Assembly: GCA_964577515.1 (NCBI GenBank)
Contig: CAZNZN010000005.1
Span: 1 to 40,573, forward strand
Direction of reading: 5' to 3'
DNA length: 40,573 nucleotides
DNA from: UBA4124 sp964577515
GTDB taxonomy: Bacteria; Patescibacteriota; Minisyncoccia; Phycocordibacterales; UBA9973
Below the pieces are notes generated by a model that ran no database searches, was not told where the DNA came from, and was given only the letters and a program-made list of their open reading frames with translations. How positions within the stretch are numbered: position 1 is the stretch's first letter; every line of letters starts with the position of its first letter. Made by a program: the position numbers and the translations under genes. This document shows, piece after piece, positions 1 to 7,701 of this stretch.

Positions 1-296
1 CTGAGAGGGCCAAATAATCCACTCGCTGGAGAAACTCCGCGGAGTGATTGCCACTTCATTACAGCAGCCTTAGTTGCTGGTCCGAAGTAGGTTGTTTCCA
101 TACCAGGAGAACCAGCTCCTGATACAGCAACTTTAGTGTCAGCACACATGTTGAGGAACATTTGAAGATCCTTCACATCTGCACCACGAGCACCGAGTTT
201 AAGAGAACGTGACCATGTCATTGCGGCACTACTTGAAGTAGCAGCTACGAATGCAAGGACAAGTGCTCCTGCGAGTACTTTTGTAAATTTAGACAT
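1..296 (-). CDS. Secreted peptidoglycan-binding domain protein, 3' end outside window
   Basis: Reading the minus strand from the ATG at 294-296 gives 98 codons open to the window edge, so the C-terminus is missing. Residues 1-25 form a signal peptide: a short basic start (MSKFTK), a hydrophobic core (VLAGALVLAFVAA) and a small-residue cleavage region. About residues 33-98 look like a peptidoglycan-binding (PGB_1) domain, with the LKLGARGADVKDLQMFLN start and the YFGPATKAAVMKWQ segment followed by a SGLFGP turn. Such domains attach secreted proteins to the cell wall. What follows the domain cannot be seen; in CPR these are often large surface proteins. The gene has its own promoter and an unusually long leader (297 to about 717). 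Confidence 0.8.
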   Translation of the reverse strand, partial: MSKFTKVLAGALVLAFVAATSSSAAMTWSRSLKLGARGADVKDLQMFLNMCADTKVAVSGAGSPGMETTYFGPATKAAVMKWQSLRGVSPASGLFGPL

Positions 297-717
297 AGTT
301 TATTTATCTTTTGTAATGGGTATACGTTTATATATTGTTGTGTGTAACATCGACAATGTTACGAACTGTATACCTTTGTCATAAGAGTTCGGTTTTTATT
401 ACCGTTCCGCTTTTGACTATTTTATCTATTTGCACATGCATATATAGATTGTATGCATCTGCCATGTCGACAGGGCCGATATCGTGTCTCCTTTGCGAGC
501 AGTATTGCTACTTCTCACGCAGAAAACAAAACAAGGAATGTCGACTGAAAACAAGGACATTGTTTGTGACAATGCTATTTAGTTTTCAATGATCATTCCT
601 TTCGTTCAGTGGGTCTCCCCACTGCACATTTTTGCCTTCTGCGTACGTTAAAATAACGCGCAAAAGACAGCTACCATACTACCACAGATTCAGTGTTTGA
701 ACCAGTGACTGTATGAT
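297..717 (-). promoter_or_regulatory. Long structured 5' leader of the secreted protein gene
   Basis: About 420 nt separate the predicted start of transcription (near 717) from the ATG at 296, and no convincing gene fills the gap. In transcript order the leader holds a bulged hairpin (661-641), a perfect 7-bp hairpin with a 4-nt loop (624-607), a long three-part hairpin (601-533) and a 7-bp hairpin with a 5-nt loop close to the start codon (362-344). The density of good stems suggests a stability element, a riboregulator or a processed small RNA. No known riboswitch consensus is recognised. Confidence 0.55.
533..601 (-). repeat. Long three-segment inverted repeat in the leader
   Basis: Three nested arms pair. 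The outer arm is 533-540 with 594-601 (AAGGAATG/CATTCCTT, 8 bp). The middle arm is 544-552 with 582-590 (9 bp, one G-U when read as minus-strand RNA). The inner arm is 558-563 with 569-574 (6 bp, 5-nt loop). They are separated by small internal loops. No U-tract follows, so it is not an obvious terminator. Confidence 0.65.
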
Positions 718-723
718 GCTTTC

Positions 724-752
724 AGTATAATCTTTTCACTACACTGATGCAA
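724..752 (-). promoter_or_regulatory. Promoter of the secreted protein gene
   Basis: On the minus strand there is a -35 box TTGCAT (752-747), a 17-nt spacer and a -10 box TATACT (729-724). This is close to the housekeeping sigma consensus. The predicted start lies near 717 and produces the long leader. Confidence 0.6.
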
Positions 753-821
753 AACATGCAACGGGTATAGAACCACTTATTGATGGAGACGAATAATCCA
801 AATAAGTCTTACAGGATAAGG

Positions 822-1526
822 CTAGAGTAAACTATTGACCGCCATGTAGATGCTCCATCGTTTACTCCCCCGTTTGGTAATACGGCCAGTGTCGATTAGC
901 ACATTGAGCTCCCGTTGAATTGTCTTTTCACTGACATCAGGAAACAATCCGACAATGTCCTTTATAACCGCTGATTTCCTTTCATTTATAAAGTTGAGGA
1001 TAGTGTCTTGTCGAGATATCTTATTTGTTGTTCTGTCGTTTAGTGGCGTGATTGTCTTTATGTCTTTTATAGCCGGCTTACTGCTTACTTGCTGGAGGTT
1101 ATGTCCTTTATTATGTCCTTTATAAAAGTCCTCTCTTTTCTCAAAATGTTTTTGAGAAGAAAGTATAGGAGTAGCTGTCGGTGTTGCTTCAAAAAAAGCG
1201 CTCAACATTTCTTCATCTTGGCTGTGGATAACTCGTGATTGTTCAGAAAAACGCTTCATTTCATACACAAGTATTGATGCATTTTTCTCACTGATCAATC
1301 CAGCGAGCACTGCCCCACCAATAAGCATTTCTGCATGTGCACATACAAGCTCTTGCTCTCCACCCGCAAGACAAATAAATGTATTGACTGTTGTTCGTAT
1401 CTTGTCTTTGAGATTTTCTGTATCAGACAAATGACGTGTTAAAAGATGCGCAGCGGCGACAATCTTTTGTCCTTTTTCAGTGTCTTTTTTAATTGTATTG
1501 CTTACTAAGCTTTTTTGAAGTTGCAT
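822..1526 (-). CDS. Winged-helix (DeoR-like) regulator, 234 aa
   Basis: The N-terminal part (about residues 20-95) is predicted helical, with segments resembling a small helical bundle. A polar linker of about 70 residues follows. The C-terminus (about 170-230) looks like a winged helix-turn-helix: RQDTILNFINERKSAVIKDIVGLFP, then VSEKTIQRELNVLIDTGRI as recognition helix and a short beta wing (TKRGSKRWSIY). It is divergently arranged with ftsK, and its promoter region carries a palindrome and repeated AAAAGACA elements, so autoregulation is likely. No effector domain is recognised and the target genes are unknown. The DNA-binding fold is fairly sure; the family name is tentative. Confidence 0.6.
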   Translation of the reverse strand: MQLQKSLVSNTIKKDTEKGQKIVAAAHLLTRHLSDTENLKDKIRTTVNTFICLAGGEQELVCAHAEMLIGGAVLAGLISEKNASILVYEMKRFSEQSRVIHSQDEEMLSAFFEATPTATPILSSQKHFEKREDFYKGHNKGHNLQQVSSKPAIKDIKTITPLNDRTTNKISRQDTILNFINERKSAVIKDIVGLFPDVSEKTIQRELNVLIDTGRITKRGSKRWSIYMAVNSLL

Positions 1527-1600
1527 ATCTGTCTTTTAGCTGTCTTTTTTGTCGAATAATAGTGCTTGTCTTTTACGAGGAGTTTTTTCTTCTTTGCGAC

Positions 1601-1630
1601 ATTATAAAGGACACTTCCCCCTTGTCGCAA
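1601..1630 (-). promoter_or_regulatory. Promoter of the winged-helix gene with palindrome over the -35 box
   Basis: The minus strand has TTGCGA (1630-1625), an 18-nt spacer and a perfect TATAAT (1606-1601). The -35 box lies inside the palindrome GTCGC-AA-GCGAC at 1624-1635, a possible operator. Three AAAAGACA copies lie between the promoter and the ATG at 1526 (within 1527-1576). Confidence 0.55.
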
Positions 1631-1712
1631 GCGACTTCCTATTTCAAAATAATCCTTGTTTTATAAGACTTTTTCCTTCTATGCGTGATATACTATTGCC
1701 ATATAACGCTGT

Positions 1713-3920
1713 ATGGCTAAAAAGAATTCACCACAAGAAAAAGGGGGTCGTGCATCATCGCGCAAAGCACCTGAAGAAAACAAGATAAACCATGTTGTTG
1801 TAGGACTACTCCTTCTCCTCATCGGGCTTATCGCTTTTGGTGGCATGATCGGTGGTGCTGGTATCGGCGGACTACTCGTTTGGCGTGGTGCATATCTTCT
1901 CCTCGGCGCAGGAGCAATCCTTGTACCAGTGAGCCTTATTACTGGTGGCATACTTACTATTCGTCGAAAAACAGTAGGAGCAACATCTCGACAATGGATC
2001 AGTGGCTCTGTTGGACTCTTGAGCCTCCTTGGGTTAATAGCACTCGGTGAAGCAACATACGGAGGATATGTAGGCCAAGTGGTAGCTGTACCACTGACGA
2101 CGCTTTTTGAAGGAGTTTTTGCTGGTATTATTTTGGCGTTTGTCGCAGCAACGACACTCATTATTTTCTTTGATCGCACCCCTCAACTATTTCCTCATTT
2201 TGTCACCCTCTGGGAAAAGATACGTGCATTTGTTACAGGAACACCTTTTAGGAATCGTGGAGATGAGCCACTTATAGAAAGTAGTGTTGAGCTTACTGAT
2301 GCAGATGAAGAAGATGAGTCACCTATTGAAAAAACCACTCCTATTCCTGAGAAGAAAAGTGAACCAAAAGTTACTGACGCTTCAATAGGAAATGACGATG
2401 ACTTTATTATCCCTACACCAAAGAAAAGTCGTCGTGCAGGAGCATACACCCCACCACCGCTGACTCTCCTTGAAAAGGATCGAGGGAAAGCAAACGTGGG
2501 TGATGTTAAGGCAAACGCCAACATCATTCGCCGTACCCTTGCAAACTTCGGCATTGAAGTAGAAATGGATGAAATTACTATCGGTCCTACTGTCACTCGC
2601 TACGCACTCAAGCCAGCACAAGGGGTCAAACTTTCACGTATCGTTGGCCTCCAAAACGACCTTGCGCTCTCTCTCGCCGCTCACCCGCTCCGTATCGAGG
2701 CACCAATCCCTGGCAAGTCGCTCGTAGGTATCGAGATACCAAACAAGACAAAAGCAACTGTTGGTCTTGCAAGCCTCCTTTCTGACGCTGCATTTCATGA
2801 AAGTAGTAAGCCCCTCCTTGCTGCACTTGGAAGAAACATCGCTGGAAAGCCTGTATTTGAGAGTATTGCAAAAATGCCACATCTTCTTATCGCGGGAACC
2901 ACAGGATCTGGTAAATCAGTGACAATCCATGCAATCATTGGATCACTCCTCTATCGCCATGGACCAGATGACCTTCGACTCATCTTTGTTGACCCAAAGC
3001 GCGTAGAGCTCACGCTTTACAACGGTATCCCTCACCTACTCACACCGGTAATCACGGATTCAAAGAAAGCAATCCTTGCACTTAAATGGGCAGCAACAGA
3101 AATGAATCGACGGTACGATATCCTCGAATCAGAATCTGTCAGAGATATTGATTCATATCACAAAAAATACGCAAAAGAGTTAGCTGCTGGGGCATCAGCT
3201 ACCGAAGACGGCCCAGACCGCATGCCATATATTGTCATCATCATCGATGAGCTCGCAGATATCATGCAAGCATATCCTCGAGAGCTCGAAGCAGCTATCG
3301 TTCGGCTCGCACAAATGTCTCGTGCTGTTGGTATCCACCTTATCCTTTCAACACAACGACCTGAGGTCAACGTCATCACCGGACTTATCAAAGCAAACGT
3401 TCCGAGTCGTATCGCCCTTCGCGTCCCTACACAGATAGACTCTCGCACTATTTTAGATGCAGCAGGCGCTGAGAAACTTCTTGGACAAGGAGACATGCTC
3501 GCACTTGTTGGGGACAATCAAGCTCGCCGCCTCCAAAGTGCTTTTATCACTGAAGATGAAGTAAAAAGTATAGTACACTACCTAAAGAACGCTTTTAAGG
3601 ATGATGTGCGAGACACTATCGAACTCTCTGGTACTGTCACTGGTGAAAAAGCAATGTTTGCAGATGAACTCGGTGGTGGAGACGATGATGATGCACTCTA
3701 TGAAGATGCGCGCATTACTGTACTTGAAGCAGGAAAAGCTTCTACATCATATATTCAACGCAAACTCAAAGTCGGGTATGCTCGCGCCGCACGACTTATG
3801 GATATGCTTGAAGAACGGGGTGTTATTGGACCAGCAGATGGTGCAAAACCACGAGAAGTACTCAACAGTGGGCCAAAGCACTCAGTAGTTGATGAAGTAG
3901 CAGAAGAAATGGAGTTATAA
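1713..3920 (+). CDS. ftsK: DNA translocase FtsK/SpoIIIE, 735 aa
   Basis: ATP-driven DNA pump that moves chromosome ends through the division septum. Hydrophobic helices lie within about residues 27-153 (four to five membrane passes), followed by an acidic linker (about 185-240), the alpha domain and the beta RecA-like motor. The Walker A segment AGTTGSGKS is at about 393-401. The Walker B segment IVIIIDELAD is near 506-515. The C-terminal gamma winged helix (about 660-720; ITVLEAGKASTSYIQRKLKVGYARAARLMD) would read KOPS-type polarity sequences. The protein is shorter than E. coli FtsK because the linker is short. A TATACT element at 1689-1694 may be the -10 box. The stop codon is 4 nt before the next gene, so ftsK, the Ig protein and recA probably form one operon. 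Confidence 0.95.
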   Translation: MAKKNSPQEKGGRASSRKAPEENKINHVVVGLLLLLIGLIAFGGMIGGAGIGGLLVWRGAYLLLGAGAILVPVSLITGGILTIRRKTVGATSRQWISGSVGLLSLLGLIALGEATYGGYVGQVVAVPLTTLFEGVFAGIILAFVAATTLIIFFDRTPQLFPHFVTLWEKIRAFVTGTPFRNRGDEPLIESSVELTDADEEDESPIEKTTPIPEKKSEPKVTDASIGNDDDFIIPTPKKSRRAGAYTPPPLTLLEKDRGKANVGDVKANANIIRRTLANFGIEVEMDEITIGPTVTRYALKPAQGVKLSRIVGLQNDLALSLAAHPLRIEAPIPGKSLVGIEIPNKTKATVGLASLLSDAAFHESSKPLLAALGRNIAGKPVFESIAKMPHLLIAGTTGSGKSVTIHAIIGSLLYRHGPDDLRLIFVDPKRVELTLYNGIPHLLTPVITDSKKAILALKWAATEMNRRYDILESESVRDIDSYHKKYAKELAAGASATEDGPDRMPYIVIIIDELADIMQAYPRELEAAIVRLAQMSRAVGIHLILSTQRPEVNVITGLIKANVPSRIALRVPTQIDSRTILDAAGAEKLLGQGDMLALVGDNQARRLQSAFITEDEVKSIVHYLKNAFKDDVRDTIELSGTVTGEKAMFADELGGGDDDDALYEDARITVLEAGKASTSYIQRKLKVGYARAARLMDMLEERGVIGPADGAKPREVLNSGPKHSVVDEVAEEMEL

Positions 3921-3924
3921 AACT

Positions 3925-4308
3925 ATGTATATCCCCTCTCTCAAAAAAATAAGTATTGCGATTGGTGTTTGTGCTATTGCATCCTTTGTTGCTTATAATA
4001 TAAAAGACACTATCGTTGGAGCTCCTCTCTCTGTTCGTATGGTCAAAGATGGCTCAACAGTTGCAGACCCATTTCTCCCTATCGAAGGAAACGCCAAGCA
4101 TGCAAAACAAGTACACATCAACGGACGACCGGTAATCATCGACCAAGAAGGCAATTTTTCTGATGGGGTCATCCTCTCTCCTGGCTACAACGTAGTGACG
4201 ATTTCGCAAAAAGATAAATTTGGTAAAGAAAAAGAAAAAGTGGTTCGCCTCGTCGCTGAAGAAACCTCCGACACCTCAGTAACGATCCATTATCAGAAAG
4301 AAGAGTAG
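3925..4308 (+). CDS. Membrane-anchored Ig-fold protein, 127 aa
   Basis: One N-terminal membrane helix (about residues 8-25, ISIAIGVCAIASFVAYNI) is followed by a beta-rich domain of about 85 residues. The pattern PLSVRMVKDGSTVADPFLPIEGNAKHAKQVHINGRPVIIDQEGNF...LSPGYNVVTI is typical of bacterial Ig-like domains of the glucodextranase-B type, often found in CPR surface proteins. It has no catalytic residues and probably acts outside the membrane. It sits between ftsK and recA, 4 nt after ftsK and 14 nt before recA, so it is co-transcribed. Whether it works with FtsK is unknown. Confidence 0.65.
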   Translation: MYIPSLKKISIAIGVCAIASFVAYNIKDTIVGAPLSVRMVKDGSTVADPFLPIEGNAKHAKQVHINGRPVIIDQEGNFSDGVILSPGYNVVTISQKDKFGKEKEKVVRLVAEETSDTSVTIHYQKEE

Positions 4309-4322
4309 AAAGAGTTAGTTAT

Positions 4323-5363
4323 ATGGCAAAAAAATCAGTTCCAAAAGAAAACGGTTCATCAATTGATGACACTATTAAGTCTATCCAGACTAAGTTTGGG
4401 GAAGGCGCGATTATGAAACTTGGTGAAACGCCTAAAGTGGATGTCAGTGTGATCCCGACAGGATCTATCGGACTTGATATTGCGCTCGGCATCGGCGGTG
4501 TCCCACGCGGACGTATCATCGAAATATTTGGACCAGAATCTTCTGGAAAGACCACTCTCGCACTACATATCGTTGCCGAAGCACAAAAGCTTGGCGGTGT
4601 CTGTGCTTATATTGATGCAGAGCACGCAATGGATCCTGAATATGCAAAAAATATTGGTGTCAAAACACAAGAACTCCTTATTTCACAACCCGATACAGGA
4701 GAGCAAGGACTTGAGATTTGTGAATCCCTAGTTCGTAGTGGAAAAATCGATGTTGTCGTAGTGGATTCTGTAGCAGCACTCACCCCGAAAGATGAGATCG
4801 AAGGAGATATGGGAGCACAACATGTAGGAAAACAGGCACGCCTTATGTCGCAAGCCCTTCGCAAACTTACCGCTATTGTACACAAATCAAAAACTGTTGT
4901 TATCTTCATCAACCAGATCCGTATGCAAATCGGTGTCATGTTCGGAAATCCAGAAACCACCCCAGGAGGAAAAGCTCTCAAATTCTACACCTCTGTACGC
5001 CTCGATATCCGTCGTATCGCCCAAATAAAGAAAGGTGAAGAAGTTGTCGGATCACGTACACGCGTAAAGGTGGTGAAGAACAAAGTAGCTGCTCCGTTTA
5101 AACAAACAGAGTTTGATATCATCTATGGTGAAGGCGTATCACTCGAAGGAGAACTTCTCGCACTTGGTGAAAAGCTCGGTGTTGTTGAAAAAAGCGGCAC
5201 ATCATACAGCTACAAACCTGAAGGAAAAGAAGAGGTCAAACTAGGTCGTGGGTATGATGCAAGTCGTATCTTTATGCGAGACAATACAAAAGTACGTGAT
5301 GCTATCGTCAAAGATGTACGGAAACGTATGAAAGAAGTAGTAGCAGAAAGCGCAAGCGAATAA
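4323..5363 (+). CDS. recA: Recombinase RecA, 346 aa
   Basis: DNA strand-exchange ATPase for homologous recombination and SOS signalling. The N-terminal oligomerisation helix is followed by Walker A GPESSGKT at residues 70-77. The catalytic glutamate segment AYIDAEHAMDP follows, then Walker B (IDVVVVDSVAALTPK) and the loop-2 region with FINQIRMQIGVMFGNPETTPGG. The usual C-terminal domain ends in an acidic tail. Length is normal for the family. It starts 14 nt after the Ig-fold gene and is followed by a strong bidirectional terminator. No LexA is seen in this window. Confidence 0.98.
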   Translation: MAKKSVPKENGSSIDDTIKSIQTKFGEGAIMKLGETPKVDVSVIPTGSIGLDIALGIGGVPRGRIIEIFGPESSGKTTLALHIVAEAQKLGGVCAYIDAEHAMDPEYAKNIGVKTQELLISQPDTGEQGLEICESLVRSGKIDVVVVDSVAALTPKDEIEGDMGAQHVGKQARLMSQALRKLTAIVHKSKTVVIFINQIRMQIGVMFGNPETTPGGKALKFYTSVRLDIRRIAQIKKGEEVVGSRTRVKVVKNKVAAPFKQTEFDIIYGEGVSLEGELLALGEKLGVVEKSGTSYSYKPEGKEEVKLGRGYDASRIFMRDNTKVRDAIVKDVRKRMKEVVAESASE

Positions 5364-5380
5364 CCCCTTCCCCTCTCAAT

Positions 5381-5414
5381 ATAAAAGCCCTCTTAGTAGT
5401 AAGAGGGCTTTTAT
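5381..5414. terminator. Bidirectional terminator between recA and the pilin-like gene
   Basis: The two 15-nt arms (5381-5395 and 5400-5414) pair perfectly around the loop GTAG. They contain AGCCCTCTTA/TAAGAGGGCT and run into A/T tracts on both sides, which suits the two converging genes. Confidence 0.9.
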
Positions 5415-5424
5415 ATTGACGAAA

Positions 5425-6297
5425 CTAACTACATACAGACGTAAAATCTCTGTATGCCGTCGCAGTAAGCCCCCCTTTGTCAGTCACTTGATACATGCGT
5501 GTAGTAACAGCAAGACATCCGCCGCCACCACCCTTTGCTTCGACACTTTGTGGATAGACAAGACTCTTCAAAGCAGCAAGAAGTTTCCCTTCTTTCGGAA
5601 GCATATGTACTCTATAGGTATCAGGAAAAACAATGACAACACTCGAGGTGAGATCTCCGTCTTGAGCATCAGTTGCAGTATATGAAGGCTCTGGGAATGT
5701 CGCAGGAGTTACCCCATATACTGTCTGACTTTTATAAGTGAAGAAATCTGTCCAGACAGTATACCCAACAATAATCGGTTCACTAAGTGTTAGAACAGGT
5801 GGAGTATTTGCGCCTCCACCACCTCCGCCGCCACCACCGGTGGTCCACCCACTCACAGCAACATATCGTGTCGCATTACTACAACTACGAGGCCCGACAG
5901 TATTTAAAAGTCCGCTCGTCTCCTTTGCAGCACCAGTAGAATCAACACAGTAAAAAGTATCTGTCTTCTTTAAAGGAAAAACAACTGCAAATTCATCTGC
6001 TGTTGCGGCATATTCATATTCTCCAGCAACAACCCCCACCGTTGTAGCAAGTGACGAAAGTGTCGTACTAACACCTTTTGCCGAAAAAGCAGCTGAAAAA
6101 TCACTCACTCCAGGAGCGATATCGTAGTTTGCGACTCCTACCTGTACACGAGAAAGCGTATCTTTTACTTGTAGATCAGCTTTTTTCTTTTTTGACCCCT
6201 GAATAGCCCCCAGCGATATAGCAGCAATCACCCCAATAAGCGCAAACACCCCTAGCAATTCAACAATGGTGAACCCTCGATTTTTCTGTTTTTTCAT
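5425..6297 (-). CDS. Type IV pilin-like protein with Ig-like C-terminal domain, 290 aa
   Basis: The N-terminus is a class III signal: basic leader, G8 followed by FTIVELLGVFALIGVIAAIS, with the conserved glutamate at E13 (E5 of the mature form). A prepilin peptidase would cut after G8. A pilin head of about 110 residues follows, with two cysteines (FYCVD, PRSCSN). Nine glycines in a row (about 154-162) then link to a C-terminal domain with the DUF5011/HYR-type pattern SYTATDAQDGDLTSSVVIV and YQVTDKGGLTATAYRDF. A second glycine run (GGGGG) lies inside that domain. It probably assembles into or decorates a pilus or pseudopilus. No pilus assembly genes are in the window. Confidence 0.75.
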   Translation of the reverse strand: MKKQKNRGFTIVELLGVFALIGVIAAISLGAIQGSKKKKADLQVKDTLSRVQVGVANYDIAPGVSDFSAAFSAKGVSTTLSSLATTVGVVAGEYEYAATADEFAVVFPLKKTDTFYCVDSTGAAKETSGLLNTVGPRSCSNATRYVAVSGWTTGGGGGGGGGANTPPVLTLSEPIIVGYTVWTDFFTYKSQTVYGVTPATFPEPSYTATDAQDGDLTSSVVIVFPDTYRVHMLPKEGKLLAALKSLVYPQSVEAKGGGGGCLAVTTRMYQVTDKGGLTATAYRDFTSVCS

Positions 6298-6334
6298 ACA
6301 AAAAGTGTACCATTTTTAGTACAAACCAAAAATG

Positions 6335-6363
6335 TTGAGTTTCTCCCCTATTTAGGATACAAT
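6335..6363 (+). promoter_or_regulatory. Promoter of efp
   Basis: The plus strand carries TTGAGT (6335-6340), a 17-nt spacer and TACAAT (6358-6363), about 39 nt before the efp start codon. Confidence 0.6.
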
Positions 6364-6401
6364 CCACCCTGTTATTACTACATAATTGAGTTCAGAATCC
6401 T

Positions 6402-6986
6402 ATGGCAATGCTCGAATACAACGAAGTCAAAGAACGAAAAATTATCCTTTGGGAAGGACAGCCCTTTGAAGTTATTTCCTCTCACGTCTTCCGAAAACAA
6501 CAAAGAAAACCTGTTAATGCAACAAAACTAAAAAACCTCATCACTGGACGTGTTGCAGAGGTATCATTTGCCTCTTCAGACAAAGTAGAAGAAGCTGACA
6601 TCAGCAACAAGATAGTAAAGTTTCTTTATAAAAATAAAGGTGAGATATGGGTGTGTGACCCAAAAGATCCAAGTAAGCGATACTCTCTCAAGGAAGATAT
6701 CGTAGGTGAGAAAATTCGTTTTGTAAAAGAAAACACGGAAATCGAACTTGTAATATTTACCAACGACGATGATGAGGAACAAATCATCGGTATTGAGGTA
6801 CCTATCAAAGTAGAGCTTCTTGTAAAAGACGCCCCACCAAACGTCAAAGGTGACTCTGTTACCGGGGGTAACAAAGTAGTAACTCTTGAGACAGGTGCAA
6901 CCATCAATGTCCCCCTCTTTATTGAAGCTGGAGAAAAAATTCGTATCAATACTGAAACAGGAGAATACGTGGAACGAGCACGATAG
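6402..6986 (+). CDS. efp: Translation elongation factor P, 194 aa
   Basis: EF-P binds stalled ribosomes at polyproline stretches and speeds peptide bond formation. Three beta-barrel domains are visible: KOW-like N-domain (1-65), OB domain II (about 70-130) and C-terminal OB domain with the signature GATINVPLFIEAGEKIRINTETGEY. The domain I loop that normally carries the modified lysine or arginine (PGKG in E. coli) reads FRKQQRKPV at residues 30-38, one residue longer and lacking the glycines. Start: ATGGCAATG offers two possible methionines (6402 or 6408); no Shine-Dalgarno sequence decides. The gene is transcribed alone and ends at a strong terminator. Confidence 0.93.
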   Translation: MAMLEYNEVKERKIILWEGQPFEVISSHVFRKQQRKPVNATKLKNLITGRVAEVSFASSDKVEEADISNKIVKFLYKNKGEIWVCDPKDPSKRYSLKEDIVGEKIRFVKENTEIELVIFTNDDDEEQIIGIEVPIKVELLVKDAPPNVKGDSVTGGNKVVTLETGATINVPLFIEAGEKIRINTETGEYVERAR

Positions 6987-6987
6987 C

Positions 6988-7028
6988 TTAAAATAAAAAC
7001 ACCCCCTGAGGGGGTGTTTTTATTTTAA
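6988..7028. terminator. Bidirectional terminator between efp and rpsR
   Basis: A perfect 19-bp stem (6988-7006 with 7010-7028) around the loop TGA has a CACCCCC/GGGGGTG core flanked by A/T-rich arms. It serves efp on the plus strand and the rpsF-ssb-rpsR operon on the minus strand. Confidence 0.93.
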
Positions 7029-7031
7029 CAG

Positions 7032-7232
7032 TTAGTTTGCTACGAAAGGAAGAAGTCCCATGAATCGAGCTCGTTTTACCGCTTCAGCAAGTGAACGCTG
7101 ATTTTTTGCAGTAAGCCCTGTTCGCTTCCGAGGGAAAATACGTCCGTTTGGATTGAGAAAACGTTTAAGGCTTTCCACATCCTTGTAGTCGATGAACTGA
7201 ATATTGTTTGCGTTAAAATAATCTTGTTTCAT
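7032..7232 (-). CDS. rpsR: 30S ribosomal protein S18, 66 aa
   Basis: S18 binds S6 on the platform of the small ribosomal subunit. The family pattern is clear: IDYKDVESLKRFLNPNGRIFPRKRTGLTAKNQRSLAEAVKRARFMGLLPF. Length is normal, slightly short at the N-terminus. It is the last gene of the S6-SSB-S18 operon, starting 5 nt after the ssb stop codon and ending just before the 19-bp terminator. There is no obvious Shine-Dalgarno sequence, so translation may be coupled to ssb. Confidence 0.96.
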   Translation of the reverse strand: MKQDYFNANNIQFIDYKDVESLKRFLNPNGRIFPRKRTGLTAKNQRSLAEAVKRARFMGLLPFVAN

Positions 7233-7237
7233 ACGGT

Positions 7238-7693
7238 TTAGAATGGAATATCTTCTAAGTTTATTTCTTCATCTGGATACTCAATGGTGTCTAGATCGTC
7301 TTTTGCTGCCGCTTGTGGTGTTTCTGCATCAGTCTTTCCAGAAGACATAGGAGCTCCTGCCCCGCCTGTCTTTGGACCAAACTGGAACGTATCAATGATG
7401 ACCTCTGTACGATATCGTTTTTGACCATCTTGTCCATCCCAACTTCGAGTCTGAATACGCCCTTCGACGTAGAGTGACGAACCTTTTTTGCAATATTGCG
7501 CAAGCGTCTCTGCTTGTCGACCAAATGACACAAGGTTGTGATATTCGGTTGATTCTTGACGTGCGCCATTTTGATCTTTCCATACTCGGTTGGTTGCAAG
7601 AGAAATGCTTGCGACCTTTACCCCAGAAGGAAGTGCTTTGAGCTCAGGGTCACGTGTGAGGTTTCCAATGAGAAATACTTTGTTGAGATACAT
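7238..7693 (-). CDS. ssb: Single-stranded DNA-binding protein, 151 aa
   Basis: SSB coats single-stranded DNA in replication and repair. The OB fold occupies about residues 1-108 (MYLNKVFLIGNLTRDPELK, then YHNLVSFGRQAETLAQYCKKGSSLYVEGRIQTRSW). A low-complexity linker follows, and the acidic C-terminal tip ends in LEDIPF, matching the DDxPF-type tail that recruits partner proteins such as RecO. It lies between rpsF and rpsR, the common bacterial order. The start codon follows the rpsF stop by only 8 nt. Confidence 0.96.
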   Translation of the reverse strand: MYLNKVFLIGNLTRDPELKALPSGVKVASISLATNRVWKDQNGARQESTEYHNLVSFGRQAETLAQYCKKGSSLYVEGRIQTRSWDGQDGQKRYRTEVIIDTFQFGPKTGGAGAPMSSGKTDAETPQAAAKDDLDTIEYPDEEINLEDIPF

Positions 7694-7701
7694 GGTGGTT
7701 A

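Noticed and set aside
335..592. 85-codon open frame with hydrophobic start on the plus strand
   Set aside because: It overlaps the paired arms of the leader hairpins, has an unlikely composition (many C, S, Y) and no ribosome binding site; the structure in the minus-strand leader explains the region better.
575..601. Minus-strand TTGAAAACTAAATA, similar to the spacer motif near rRNA genes in Firmicutes
   Set aside because: No 16S, 23S or 5S sequence is nearby, and the bases are accounted for by the long leader hairpin.
5738..5953. Plus-strand frame with a proline run (PPPPPPPP)
   Set aside because: It is the antisense shadow of the poly-glycine linker in the pilin-like gene.
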